This document shows, piece after piece, positions 45,962 to 54,367 of a stretch of 64,000 nucleotides of DNA. The stretch comes from Limnobacter sp. 130 (GTDB taxonomy: Bacteria; Pseudomonadota; Gammaproteobacteria; Burkholderiales; Burkholderiaceae_B): assembly GCF_902506325.1 (NCBI RefSeq), contig NZ_LR732330.1:434001-498000 (forward strand), written 5' to 3'. Below the pieces are notes generated by a model, which saw only the letters and a list, made by a program, of their open reading frames with translations, was not told the origin of the DNA and made no database searches. Position 1 is the first letter of the stretch; each line of letters opens with the position of its first letter. The position numbers were made by a program, and so were the translations under genes.

Positions 45962-46432
45962 ATGCCACCATCCACCTCACAACAATTGATTGACCTGGCC
46001 AAACAGTACGCGTCTGAAAAGGGGCTGGGCTATTTGGGCGCGCTGACCCCCCAAGAAGCCTGGGCGTTACTCAATACCGATGAAAATGCCGTGCTGATCG
46101 ATGTGCGAACAGACGCAGAACTGGATTGGGTTGGGCAAGTGAGTTTTTCAGAGGACCGCTCATTTCACGTGGAGTGGAACAATTATCCCGACGGAATACG
46201 CAACCCAGACTTTATTGCTCAAATTGAAGCGCGGGTTGAAAAGCATCAACCGGTACTTTTTATTTGCAGAAGCGGTGCTCGCTCACACCATGCCGCCACA
46301 TTGGCTGCCAAGCATGGTTTTGAATTTGCAATCAATGTTCTGGAAGGATTTGAGGGTGACAAGAACGACTTTCACCAGCGTTCGAGTACAAATGGCTGGC
46401 GTTTTCATGGGCTGCCCTGGGAGCAACATTAA
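45962..46432 (+). CDS. Rhodanese-like sulfurtransferase domain protein
   Basis: This single-domain protein (156 residues from ATG 45962; ATG 45938 is an alternative) has the rhodanese motifs VLIDVRTDAELDWVGQV and the active loop CRSGARSHHAA with its catalytic cysteine. The end NGWRFHGLPWEQH is typical of a small rhodanese common next to glnA in Burkholderiales. It may move sulfane sulfur. There is no signal peptide, so it is cytoplasmic. Neither start has a good ribosome binding site. It is convergent with crcB. Confidence 0.88.
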   Translation: MPPSTSQQLIDLAKQYASEKGLGYLGALTPQEAWALLNTDENAVLIDVRTDAELDWVGQVSFSEDRSFHVEWNNYPDGIRNPDFIAQIEARVEKHQPVLFICRSGARSHHAATLAAKHGFEFAINVLEGFEGDKNDFHQRSSTNGWRFHGLPWEQH

Positions 46433-46448
46433 CGCCGCAATGTGGGCA

Positions 46449-46832
46449 TTATTGCCCGAAAAGGCCAAACAACCTGCCAGCTACAAAAAACGCTGCCAAA
46501 CAGCCCAGCACATGCACTGCGGCATGCCCCAAGGCCAGTACAGGCTTGTCGAGCAACAAATTAGCGCCTTCGGCTGTGAAGGCAGAGAAAGTGGTCAACC
46601 CACCCAATACCCCAGTCATGAGAAACAAACCCACAGGGTTGGCTTTTAACCACACGGGTCCCAAAACCGAGAACAAAATACCGGCGACAAAGCCGCCCGC
46701 CAGGTTGGCCGCCAAGGTCCCGATTTGAAAAGGTAACCAGGCGGGTTGAATCAATACCAACCCCAGGCCATAACGCCCTACTCCACCCAAGCCTGCGCCC
46801 ACAAACACTGCCAAGGCGTTCAGCGCACTCAC
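46449..46832 (-). CDS. crcB: Fluoride ion channel CrcB/Fluc
   Basis: From GTG 46832 (GGGAG upstream) the protein has 127 residues with four membrane helices. It has the family motifs GAGLGGVGRYGLG near the N-terminus, the conserved Asn in TLAANLAGGFVAG and TTFSAFTAEG in the third helix. It exports fluoride as a dimeric channel. The start overlaps the moaE stop in GTGA (46832-46829), so it is translationally coupled to the molybdopterin genes. No fluoride riboswitch precedes it. Confidence 0.92.
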   Translation of the reverse strand: MSALNALAVFVGAGLGGVGRYGLGLVLIQPAWLPFQIGTLAANLAGGFVAGILFSVLGPVWLKANPVGLFLMTGVLGGLTTFSAFTAEGANLLLDKPVLALGHAAVHVLGCLAAFFVAGRLFGLFGQ

Positions 46833-47296
46833 TGAGCCTGCTCCCAACGTGTTTTGGCGGAATCGTCGCTGTCGCGTGCGGACACCCAACGCGCACCGTC
46901 AGGCGTGTCTTCCTTTTTCCAGAAGGGCGCTTCTGTTTTCAGGTAATCCATGATGAACTCGCAGGCCAAAAAAGCCTGCTGCCTGTGTTCGCTGGTGGCT
47001 GCGGCAAACACGATCTGATCCTCAGGATACAGTGGCCCTACTCGGTGAATGATCATGGCTGATGTAATTTCGAACCGTGCATCAGCCACCTTCAAAATGT
47101 TTTCAAGTGCCTTTTCCGTCATGCCCGGGTAATGCTCAAGGGTCATTGCCTGAACTTTGCTGTTGTCGTTGATGTCGCGCACGGTGCCAATAAAGCTTGC
47201 CACTGCACCAATTTCGGGCAAACCTTGCCGAAGCCAGCGAATTTCCTCGGCCACATCAAAATCTGCCTCTTGAACCAAGACCTTGGAGCGCTTCAT
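46829..47296 (-). CDS. moaE: Molybdopterin synthase catalytic subunit MoaE
   Basis: The 155-residue protein contains the MoaE motifs GAVASFIGTVRDINDNS, LEHYPGMTEKALENIL, RVGPLYPEDQIVFAAATSEH and APFWKKE with its catalytic Lys. With MoaD it adds dithiolene sulfur to precursor Z. ATG 47296 follows a GGGGG site and is one base past the moaD stop. It ends in a 4-bp overlap with crcB. Confidence 0.97.
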   Translation of the reverse strand: MKRSKVLVQEADFDVAEEIRWLRQGLPEIGAVASFIGTVRDINDNSKVQAMTLEHYPGMTEKALENILKVADARFEITSAMIIHRVGPLYPEDQIVFAAATSEHRQQAFLACEFIMDYLKTEAPFWKKEDTPDGARWVSARDSDDSAKTRWEQAQ

Positions 47297-47297
47297 T

Positions 47298-47555
47298 TCA
47301 ACCCCCTGTAACCGGCGGAAAAAAGGCGACCTCTGCGTGCTCAGCCACGGGCGTTTCATCATCGGCCATGTCCTGGTTTACAGCAGCACGCACACGCCCC
47401 ACTTCTGAAATGGCCCTGGCGAAATCTGGATACTCGGCACACAAATAGGCACGCAAACCTGCCACGGTTGCAGGTGAAAATATCGCGTTGATCTCCAGAC
47501 CGTCGCGCCCAACATATTCTTTCAGGCTCGCAAAAAACCGCACTTTTACTTTCAT
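47298..47555 (-). CDS. moaD: Molybdopterin synthase sulfur carrier subunit MoaD
   Basis: The 85-residue ubiquitin-like protein begins MKVKVRFFASLKEYVGRDGL and ends in the obligatory Gly-Gly (FFPPVTGG), which is thiocarboxylated by MoeB-type enzymes. It partners with MoaE, encoded one base downstream. Its start overlaps the moeA end by 4 bp. Confidence 0.97.
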   Translation of the reverse strand: MKVKVRFFASLKEYVGRDGLEINAIFSPATVAGLRAYLCAEYPDFARAISEVGRVRAAVNQDMADDETPVAEHAEVAFFPPVTGG

Positions 47556-48772
47556 TTCATCAAATCCTGATACGACACGTAATCAACCCAGCCGCCCGGC
47601 TCAACTTGCTGCCCTTTCGCCAATCTGATCAAACCGCTGGAGCTGGCCAGCGAAGTCAACACGCCCGAGCTTTGATTCGCAAACAAACCCGCTTTGTCAG
47701 ATTGTACATCGACCCGCAAAAACTCTTCACGGCGAGAATCGGGCTTGCTCCAGGCAAAATCCGCTTTTACTTTTCGCATGCGCGAACGCCAGTCCACCTC
47801 ATTTCGGGCCTGGCCTTCCAGCAGGCCCAGAAAGGGTTTCACAATCAACTGAAAAGCGACTGCGCTCGAGACTGGATTACCAGGCAACCCGAAAAACCAG
47901 CTTTGCCCACCACCTGGTCGATTGATGTGACCAAATGCAATGGGCTTGCCGGGCTTCATCGCCACTTTCCATGAACGCAGCTGCCCCACTTTTTCAATGG
48001 CGGGTTTCACATGATCTTCTTCGCCAACCGACACCCCACCCGAGCTGATCACCGCATCGCAATCGGCCAAAGACTGTAGCGCAGTGCAGGTGGCCTCAAA
48101 ATTATCAGGAACAATGCCCACCGAGCGCACTTCCATATTCATCGACTCAAGAAGACCACACCACACATACTCGTTGGAGTTGTAAATTTGACCGGGCTGT
48201 AAAACTTCTCCGGGGCTTTGAAGCTCGCTGCCAGTGACCATGACACCCACTTTCAGGCGCTTGGTGACCGTCACAGCGGGCACACCAATCGAGGCCAGTA
48301 AACCCACATGAATTGCATCCAGGCGGGAGCCTTTGGCCAACACCACCTGCCCGCTCGCAATGTCTTCGCCCGCGCGGCGTATCCATTGCCCTGGCTTTGA
48401 CAAGGCGTTGAACGTGACGCTGGCGTCGTCATTGACCACAGCGTCTTCCTGCATGATCACGGAATCTGCGCCCGGAGGAATTGGTGCGCCGGTGAATATT
48501 CGGGCCACCGTTCCTGGCTGCAAATGTTGCGGTGAAGAACCGGCAGGCACACGTTGAGACACCCTGAATGGTTGACCCGGCTGTAAATCGGCACATCGAA
48601 CTGCGTACCCATCCATGCCACTGTTGTCGTGCTGCGGTACGTTTAACGTGGACACAACGTCTTCGGCCAATACACGGCTCAAGGCATTCTTCAATTCCAC
48701 AGATTCAGTACGCATTGCTTGCTGGGCGGCAATCGGCCACACCTGCTCAAGCAAATCATTCAAATCAATCAT
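47552..48772 (-). CDS. moeA: Molybdopterin molybdenumtransferase MoeA
   Basis: The 406-residue protein contains NVPQHDNSGMDGYAVR, GAPIPPGADSVIMQEDA, SSGGVSVGEEDHVKPAIEKV and the terminal MoeA C-terminal domain. It inserts molybdate into adenylylated molybdopterin. It overlaps mobB (start side) by 8 bp and moaD by 4 bp, so it sits in the middle of a coupled moco run. No mobA, moaA, moaC or mog is in the window. Confidence 0.97.
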   Translation of the reverse strand: MIDLNDLLEQVWPIAAQQAMRTESVELKNALSRVLAEDVVSTLNVPQHDNSGMDGYAVRCADLQPGQPFRVSQRVPAGSSPQHLQPGTVARIFTGAPIPPGADSVIMQEDAVVNDDASVTFNALSKPGQWIRRAGEDIASGQVVLAKGSRLDAIHVGLLASIGVPAVTVTKRLKVGVMVTGSELQSPGEVLQPGQIYNSNEYVWCGLLESMNMEVRSVGIVPDNFEATCTALQSLADCDAVISSGGVSVGEEDHVKPAIEKVGQLRSWKVAMKPGKPIAFGHINRPGGGQSWFFGLPGNPVSSAVAFQLIVKPFLGLLEGQARNEVDWRSRMRKVKADFAWSKPDSRREEFLRVDVQSDKAGLFANQSSGVLTSLASSSGLIRLAKGQQVEPGGWVDYVSYQDLMK

Positions 48773-49265
48773 TCAAAAACCGTTTCAGAATAAATTTCGC
48801 AATTGAAGCGGGGTCATTCAAGGGGAGCACCGGCAAGCCGCGGCATTCAATTTCAGTGTCGCAAGCCACAGCCACAATGTTTTGATCCTGAGGATACAAC
48901 ACTGGCTTGCCGTTGGCCTCCCGCCAAATTTCAATTTTTGGAATATCTGCCCTTTTGAAACCTTCAACAATCACCAAGTCACAAGGAGACAGCTTTTCAA
49001 GTTGCTCTTCCAGGGTGGGCTCGGTTTCATTGCGCAACTCGTGCATTAACACCCAACGCTTGTTGGCTGTAATCAGTACTTCATAGGCGCCCGCCTCGCG
49101 GTGCCGATACGAGTCCTTGCCCGGTCGATCAATGTCAAAATCGTGATGGGCATGTTTAATCACAGACACCCGAACGCCCTCGCCAATCAAAATGGGCAAG
49201 AGCTGTTCAATCAATGTGGTTTTACCCACGCCGGAAAAACCGGCAAAGCCAAACACCTTGGGCAC
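48765..49265 (-). CDS. mobB: Molybdopterin-guanine dinucleotide biosynthesis adapter MobB
   Basis: The 166-residue P-loop protein starts MPKVFGFAGFSGVGKTTLIE, with Walker A GFSGVGKTTL, and has VIKHAHHDFDIDRPGKDSYR and DLVIVEGFKRADIPKIEIWR. MobB binds GTP and helps MobA make the guanine-dinucleotide cofactor. The ATG is one base past the stop of the kinase gene (49267-49269), which is unusual coupling between a signalling gene and a cofactor gene. Confidence 0.96.
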   Translation of the reverse strand: MPKVFGFAGFSGVGKTTLIEQLLPILIGEGVRVSVIKHAHHDFDIDRPGKDSYRHREAGAYEVLITANKRWVLMHELRNETEPTLEEQLEKLSPCDLVIVEGFKRADIPKIEIWREANGKPVLYPQDQNIVAVACDTEIECRGLPVLPLNDPASIAKFILKRFLND

Positions 49266-49266
49266 T

Positions 49267-51438
49267 TCAGTTTCCTTCTGACAGTTGCTTCTCGATCAGC
49301 AAAAGCTGCTGACCTGTTTCCTTCAAAATATCCGCGGATGGACGCGCCTTGCAACGCAATACGATTTCGAAACACGCACCGAATTGTGGTTCACCTTCAG
49401 GCACCACCGGGCTGGCGGCCAACAAATCGCCACCATAACGTTGCACCAACATCCGCGATACTGGCAAACCCAAACCGGTTCCCCGACCAGCCTGTTTGCT
49501 GGTGTAGAACATTTTGAAAATGAGTTGCAGGCGATCAGGGGGAATCGCTTCACCGTTGTTTTGTACCAGAATTTGCACTGCTTGCTGACCATCGCTCAAA
49601 CGAACATCTGCAGTTTTTATGCAAATGGTGGGCCCTTCATTCAAAGCGGCAAACTGCGCATCAAAGGCCCCCTCCAATGCATGGGTTGCATTGATCAACA
49701 AATTCACCATGACCTGCTGCAATTCGGTTTTGCTGATTTGCACCGTTTGCTGCGCAGAAAAATCAAACTTCAATTGCGCACGCGCCGTGTCAATTTCATT
49801 GCGAACGAACAAAATACTGTCCTGAATGATTTCATTGACACTGACTTCTTCGGTGTAAGAAGCATATTCATCTGGTCTGCAAAATTGCAGCAGCTTTTGA
49901 ACAATATTGCGCATGCGATGAACTTGCTCATCGAGCAAACGCAATGTTTTTGCGCTTTCAGGATCGTTCAAGGTGATGCGAATCAAATCCAGATGCCCCA
50001 TCATGATCGCCAAGGGGTTATTGAATTCATGGGCAATACCCGCAGTCAATTGCCCCAAAGCCGCCAATTTCTCGGAGGCCAGCAACTGTTCCACCGCCTG
50101 ATGAAGTTTTTGATTGGCCGCTTGCAAATCTGCCGTTCGTTGCCGCACACGCTCATCCAATTGCTCATTCAAGCCAAGCAACTCGCTGCGGCGAGCATCC
50201 AGTTGATCCAGCAAAGCATCAAAGTGATTGGCCAGGTCAGCAAACTCATCCTCGCGGCGAAGATCACCCACACGGGCTGCTGTATCGCCCTTTTCCTGCA
50301 GACTCATAATGTAGTTCATGCGGCGCAGCGGGTAAAAAATACCCGAAGTCAAGCGCACCACCATCATGGCACCCAACACCATGGCAGCGCCCACCGCCAG
50401 CAAAAACAAAATCAGCAACTGGGTTTTGATATTGGCGTAAGGTGCTTCCAGAAAGCCGACATAAAACATGCCGATCCGTGCGCCCTCCGGGCTCAACAAC
50501 GGTGCGTAAGCGGCCACATACCAGTCGTTCACAACAAAGGCGCGTTCCAGCCACACTTCACCGCGCCCCAACACACTTTGCCGAACCACATCGGAAACTC
50601 GGGTACCCAAGGCACGCGACTCCCCATCGCGACGAACCGTGGTGGCCACACGCACGTCTTCCAGAAAAATCGTCGTGGTGCCGATCGAACCTTCCAGCAA
50701 AGTATTGGGCGAGTAAATCAGGTTGTTGATCTCATCCACCAAACTCAGGTTGCCGTTCAACAGCAAGCCACCTTCCAGGTAACCCAGCATGTTGCCGTCG
50801 TTGAAAACAGGTTGCAGAACCTGAACGACCAAACCTCGATCTTCGGTACTTTTGGGTGAAGGACTGGCGTTGGATGTGGGAATAATGGCTTGCACTGCAC
50901 TCGACGCGAGATCGGGAGAAATGTCCTTCAGCTCTTTGTTCGAGAGCAACACAGTGTAACTGCCCGACTCTCGAAACTTCACCGACTTTTGAACCTCGGG
51001 GTCGAGCATGTAGGGCAAGCGAGACGGAAACGAATTCACAACCATGCCAGTTGGACTGATCAAACGAAGGTAAGCAAAACCGAGTCGCTCTGCCTGCGTT
51101 TGCAGGTCTTTGTTATTCAGTTTGCCACCACGCTGGCTCAACAAATTTCGAAGAAAGGCGCTCTCGGACCAGGCCTTTAACGCTTGCGATTTACTTTCTT
51201 GCACATCGGTAAGTTCTTGCTGTGCCAGCACCAGATCGCTGCGTACCTTTGAAATCAGGATTTTGGTGTAGGCAGCTTGCCCAGCCGACCACACCAACAT
51301 GGCCACAATTGGTATAAGTACCAGCAAAGGGATACAGGCTGTAACAACCAGTTTGGTTTTGACAGTCCAGTGGCTGGGCCAGAAATGCCCGCGTGGCGGA
51401 AACGGCCGCTGACCTATTCTTGGCTCCACGCCATGCAC
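49267..51438 (-). CDS. Membrane sensor histidine kinase with double-Cache domain, coupled to moco genes
   Basis: This 723-residue kinase has a membrane helix at about 29-55, a large periplasmic Cache-type sensor (about 60-340), a second helix (about 345-370), a HAMP domain (about 370-425), a coiled coil, the phosphoacceptor His in GQLTAGIAHEFNNPLAIMMG and an ATPase ending GRGTGLGLPVSRMLV. The start is uncertain: GTG 51438 overlaps the regulator gene by 25 bp, and GTG 51429 is the alternative. The ligand is unknown. It is followed after one base by mobB. Confidence 0.9.
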   Translation of the reverse strand: MHGVEPRIGQRPFPPRGHFWPSHWTVKTKLVVTACIPLLVLIPIVAMLVWSAGQAAYTKILISKVRSDLVLAQQELTDVQESKSQALKAWSESAFLRNLLSQRGGKLNNKDLQTQAERLGFAYLRLISPTGMVVNSFPSRLPYMLDPEVQKSVKFRESGSYTVLLSNKELKDISPDLASSAVQAIIPTSNASPSPKSTEDRGLVVQVLQPVFNDGNMLGYLEGGLLLNGNLSLVDEINNLIYSPNTLLEGSIGTTTIFLEDVRVATTVRRDGESRALGTRVSDVVRQSVLGRGEVWLERAFVVNDWYVAAYAPLLSPEGARIGMFYVGFLEAPYANIKTQLLILFLLAVGAAMVLGAMMVVRLTSGIFYPLRRMNYIMSLQEKGDTAARVGDLRREDEFADLANHFDALLDQLDARRSELLGLNEQLDERVRQRTADLQAANQKLHQAVEQLLASEKLAALGQLTAGIAHEFNNPLAIMMGHLDLIRITLNDPESAKTLRLLDEQVHRMRNIVQKLLQFCRPDEYASYTEEVSVNEIIQDSILFVRNEIDTARAQLKFDFSAQQTVQISKTELQQVMVNLLINATHALEGAFDAQFAALNEGPTICIKTADVRLSDGQQAVQILVQNNGEAIPPDRLQLIFKMFYTSKQAGRGTGLGLPVSRMLVQRYGGDLLAASPVVPEGEPQFGACFEIVLRCKARPSADILKETGQQLLLIEKQLSEGN

Positions 51439-52826
51439 TTTCGTTCAAGTGTTTTTCGGGACACGCCCAAGCGACGCGCCGCCTCGGATTTATTTCCGCT
51501 GCACGCATTCAACACACGGAGAATGTGGGCCTTTTCAACCTGTTCAAGTGATTCATTTTGTGGGTCTTCTTCGGTTTGCTCTCGCTCATCCAGATCAAGA
51601 TTCAAAGGCAAGTCTTCTTTGGGGAAGTAGCCTAGAATCAATGAACGTTCAATGAAGTTGCGAAGCTCGCGCACATTGCCTGGCCATTCATAAGCCTGCA
51701 AGCGGGCCAGCATGTCGGGGCTGATTGTCAATGGATCAATGCGCAGCTTTTTGGCAAACACCTTGATGAAGTAATTGGCCAACAGTTCGATGTCTTCCGG
51801 GCGGGTTCTCAGGGGCGGCATTTCAATTGGCATCACCTGCAAGCGGTAGTACAAGTCTTGCCTGAAGCGCCCTCGCTTAACCTCGACATCCAGATTCACG
51901 TTCGTGGCAGCAACAATGCGCACATCCACATCCACTTCCTTGGTACTGCCCACGGGCCGAATTCGCCGATCCTCGAGAACACGCAGTAATTTGGTTTGCA
52001 TGCTGAGCGGCAACTCGCCAATTTCATCGAGAAACAGGGTGCCACCTTGTGCGTAATAGAACAGACCCTGATGCGATTCATTGGCACCGGTGAAAGCACC
52101 TTTGGCATGACCAAACAACTCGCTTTCAATCAGCTCAGGGGAAATGGCACCACAGTTAATTGGCACAAACGGGCGTTCGCTGCGCAGGCTCATGCCATGA
52201 AGCGTACGGGCCAACACTTCTTTGCCTGAGCCTGACTCACCTGTAAGCAACACGGTTGAATCTGTGGGGGCCACTTTGGCCACCAGCTTTCGGAGCTGGC
52301 GCACAATCGGGCTTTCACCCACCATTACCTGCTCGTTTTGTTGCAGGTTGGAAACTGCCCGTTTCAATACAAAGTTTTCGCGCTTCAAGCGGTTTTGATC
52401 AGCCGCGCGATCCAGCGCATACCAAAGCTGATCAATTCGAAACGGTTTTTGCAGAAAATCCTGAGCCCCAGCCCGCAGTGCACCAATTGCAGTGTCCATG
52501 TCGGCATAGCCTGTGATTAAAATCACATCGCCTTCATAACCACCTTGCCGCAACTCATTCAACCAAGACAAGCCACTTTTACCCGGCAGGCTCACATCGA
52601 GCACCACAGTGCTGTAGTCATGGCCGTCAAACAGTGCTTGCGCCATTTCAACGGAACCAGCCGTGTCTACCCGGGCAAAACGGGTTTCCAGCGCTTTTTC
52701 CAGAAAGTGGCGCATGCCGGGCTCGTCATCCACCGCCAATGCGGCCAAACCCTTTCTGGGCTGGGCGTCAATGCCTTGGCCTGCGGCAACTTGGGGAAGG
52801 TCAACGGTGTTGGATTGAGAGGTCAA
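51414..52826 (-). CDS. Sigma-54-dependent response regulator paired with the Cache kinase
   Basis: This 470-residue protein has a receiver (Asp in YSTVVLDVSLPGKSG), an AAA+ domain with Walker A GESGSGKEVLARTL, a canonical GAFTGA loop and [13 protein letters not shown], and a Fis helix-turn-helix (SGNKSEAARRLGVSRKTLER). It is a bacterial enhancer-binding protein. The start appears to be TTG 52826, since no ATG precedes the receiver. It heads the coupled run regulator-kinase-mobB-moeA-moaD-moaE-crcB. A long inverted repeat lies upstream at 52884-52916. Confidence 0.92.
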   Translation of the reverse strand: MTSQSNTVDLPQVAAGQGIDAQPRKGLAALAVDDEPGMRHFLEKALETRFARVDTAGSVEMAQALFDGHDYSTVVLDVSLPGKSGLSWLNELRQGGYEGDVILITGYADMDTAIGALRAGAQDFLQKPFRIDQLWYALDRAADQNRLKRENFVLKRAVSNLQQNEQVMVGESPIVRQLRKLVAKVAPTDSTVLLTGESGSGKEVLARTLHGMSLRSERPFVPINCGAISPELIESELFGHAKGAFTGANESHQGLFYYAQGGTLFLDEIGELPLSMQTKLLRVLEDRRIRPVGSTKEVDVDVRIVAATNVNLDVEVKRGRFRQDLYYRLQVMPIEMPPLRTRPEDIELLANYFIKVFAKKLRIDPLTISPDMLARLQAYEWPGNVRELRNFIERSLILGYFPKEDLPLNLDLDEREQTEEDPQNESLEQVEKAHILRVLNACSGNKSEAARRLGVSRKTLERKCMAWSQE

Positions 52827-52883
52827 AACAGTGGCTTCACGAGGTGTTACTTAACTTTGCCATTGTTCATGATTCCGTTTGTA

Positions 52884-52916
52884 CCTGCAAGTTAGGTAAA
52901 CCCTATTACTTGCAGG
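52884..52916 (-). promoter_or_regulatory. Inverted repeat upstream of the sigma-54 regulator gene
   Basis: CCTGCAAGT (52884-52892) and ACTTGCAGG (52908-52916) are perfect 9-bp arms with a 15-bp centre that itself contains TAGG/CCTA. No T-run follows on the minus strand, so it is not a classical thrC terminator. It could be an operator for the regulator. Confidence 0.45.
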
Positions 52917-52950
52917 CAAACGATTGTTTGAAATACCGAACTGGAACGAT

Positions 52951-54366
52951 TTAAAGCCCAGTGTTGTCGGTAATGAATGCTTTGACCTGTTCTACTGAAA
53001 CTGGCATTTCAGTTACACGCTGCGGCAACTTCTCGATGCCCTGGAACTGGGCCGGTACAGGTGGTGTTTGGCCTGTGGCTTCTTCAATGGTTTCGGCAAA
53101 TTTCACCGCCAGCGCTGTTTCCAAAACCACCATGGGTACACCGGGCTCCACCAGGTCTCGAGCCACCTTGACTGCGTCTGCAGTATGTGTGTCGATCAAA
53201 GTACCGGTGCGGGCATACACTTCCTTGATGGTATCCAGACGATTTTGATGGCTGGATGAGCCCGACTGAAACCCGAAGTCTGATTCGATGTGTTTGAAGC
53301 GCGAATCATGGGACAGGTCAAAGTGACCGTTTTTCGCCAAACCTTGCCACAAGGCCTTCAATGCCTTGGGGTCTCGGCCCAGCAAGTCGTACACAAAGCG
53401 CTCAAAATTCGAAGCTTTGGAAATGTCCATCGACGGGCTGGAGGTAATGTAGGTTTCCACAGATTTACGCGGGCGATACACACCGGTTTTGAAAAATTCG
53501 TCCAGCACGTTGTTTTCATTGGTGGCCACAATTAGTTTGCGAATGGGCAAACCCATTTGGCGCGCAATGTGACCGGCCAACACGTTTCCGAAATTACCGG
53601 AAGGCACGGCAAAACTGACCGGATCACCGATTTTTTCAGCCGTACGCAGGTAAGCGTTGAAGTAATAAACCACCTGGGCGGAAATACGCCCCCAGTTGAT
53701 GGAATTCACCGTGCCGATTTTTTGACGCGCTTTGAAGACCAGGTCTTCGCTGACCGCCTTTACGATGTCTTGGCAATCATCGAACAAGCCATCAACAGCA
53801 ATGTTGAAAATATTGGGGTCTTGAAGACTGTACATTTGCGCGCGCTGAAACGCGCTCATTTTACCTGCCGGGCTCAGCATGAAAACACGCACGCCTTTCT
53901 TGCCACGCATGGCATATTCAGCTGCAGAACCCGTGTCACCACTGGTTGCACCCAAAATATTCAACTCGCGGTTGGTGCGGGCCAATTGGTACTCAAACAA
54001 ATTGCCCAACAACTGCATGGCCATGTCTTTGAAGGCCAAGGTGGGGCCGTTGGACAGCTCCAACACCTTCATGCCATCAAACAGCTCACGAATCGGCGTA
54101 ATTTCTTCGGTGCCATACACCGCCTTGGTGTAGGTTTTGGTGGTCAGTGCTTTCAGATCGGCTTCGGGAATGTCGGTGGCATAGGGCTTCAACACCTCAA
54201 ATGCCAATTCACCATAGCTCAGGTCTTTCCAGCTTTCCAGCACATGCAGGGGCACTTGCGGATAAAACTCGGGTACGGCCAAGCCGCCGTCAGGGGCCAG
54301 CCCTTCCAGCAAAATCTCCGAGAAATCTTGGGGGTCCATTCCCCCTCGGCTGCTGAAGTATTTCAT
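52951..54366 (-). CDS. thrC: Threonine synthase
   Basis: The 471-residue PLP enzyme begins MKYFSSRGGMDPQDFSEILL and has the PLP lysine in SNGPTLAFKDMAMQLLGNLF and SGDTGSAAEYAM. It converts O-phosphohomoserine to threonine. It starts one base after the hom stop, so threonine branch genes hom-thrC are coupled. thrB is not in the window. Confidence 0.98.
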   Translation of the reverse strand: MKYFSSRGGMDPQDFSEILLEGLAPDGGLAVPEFYPQVPLHVLESWKDLSYGELAFEVLKPYATDIPEADLKALTTKTYTKAVYGTEEITPIRELFDGMKVLELSNGPTLAFKDMAMQLLGNLFEYQLARTNRELNILGATSGDTGSAAEYAMRGKKGVRVFMLSPAGKMSAFQRAQMYSLQDPNIFNIAVDGLFDDCQDIVKAVSEDLVFKARQKIGTVNSINWGRISAQVVYYFNAYLRTAEKIGDPVSFAVPSGNFGNVLAGHIARQMGLPIRKLIVATNENNVLDEFFKTGVYRPRKSVETYITSSPSMDISKASNFERFVYDLLGRDPKALKALWQGLAKNGHFDLSHDSRFKHIESDFGFQSGSSSHQNRLDTIKEVYARTGTLIDTHTADAVKVARDLVEPGVPMVVLETALAVKFAETIEEATGQTPPVPAQFQGIEKLPQRVTEMPVSVEQVKAFITDNTGL

Positions 54367-54367
54367 T

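Noticed and set aside
46833-47300. Fluoride riboswitch controlling crcB
   Set aside because: The crcB start overlaps the moaE stop, leaving no untranslated leader where a riboswitch could lie.
49285-50859. 524-codon open frame on the plus strand opposite the sensor kinase gene
   Set aside because: The opposite strand has an intact histidine kinase with all motifs; the plus-strand product is low-complexity and domain-free.
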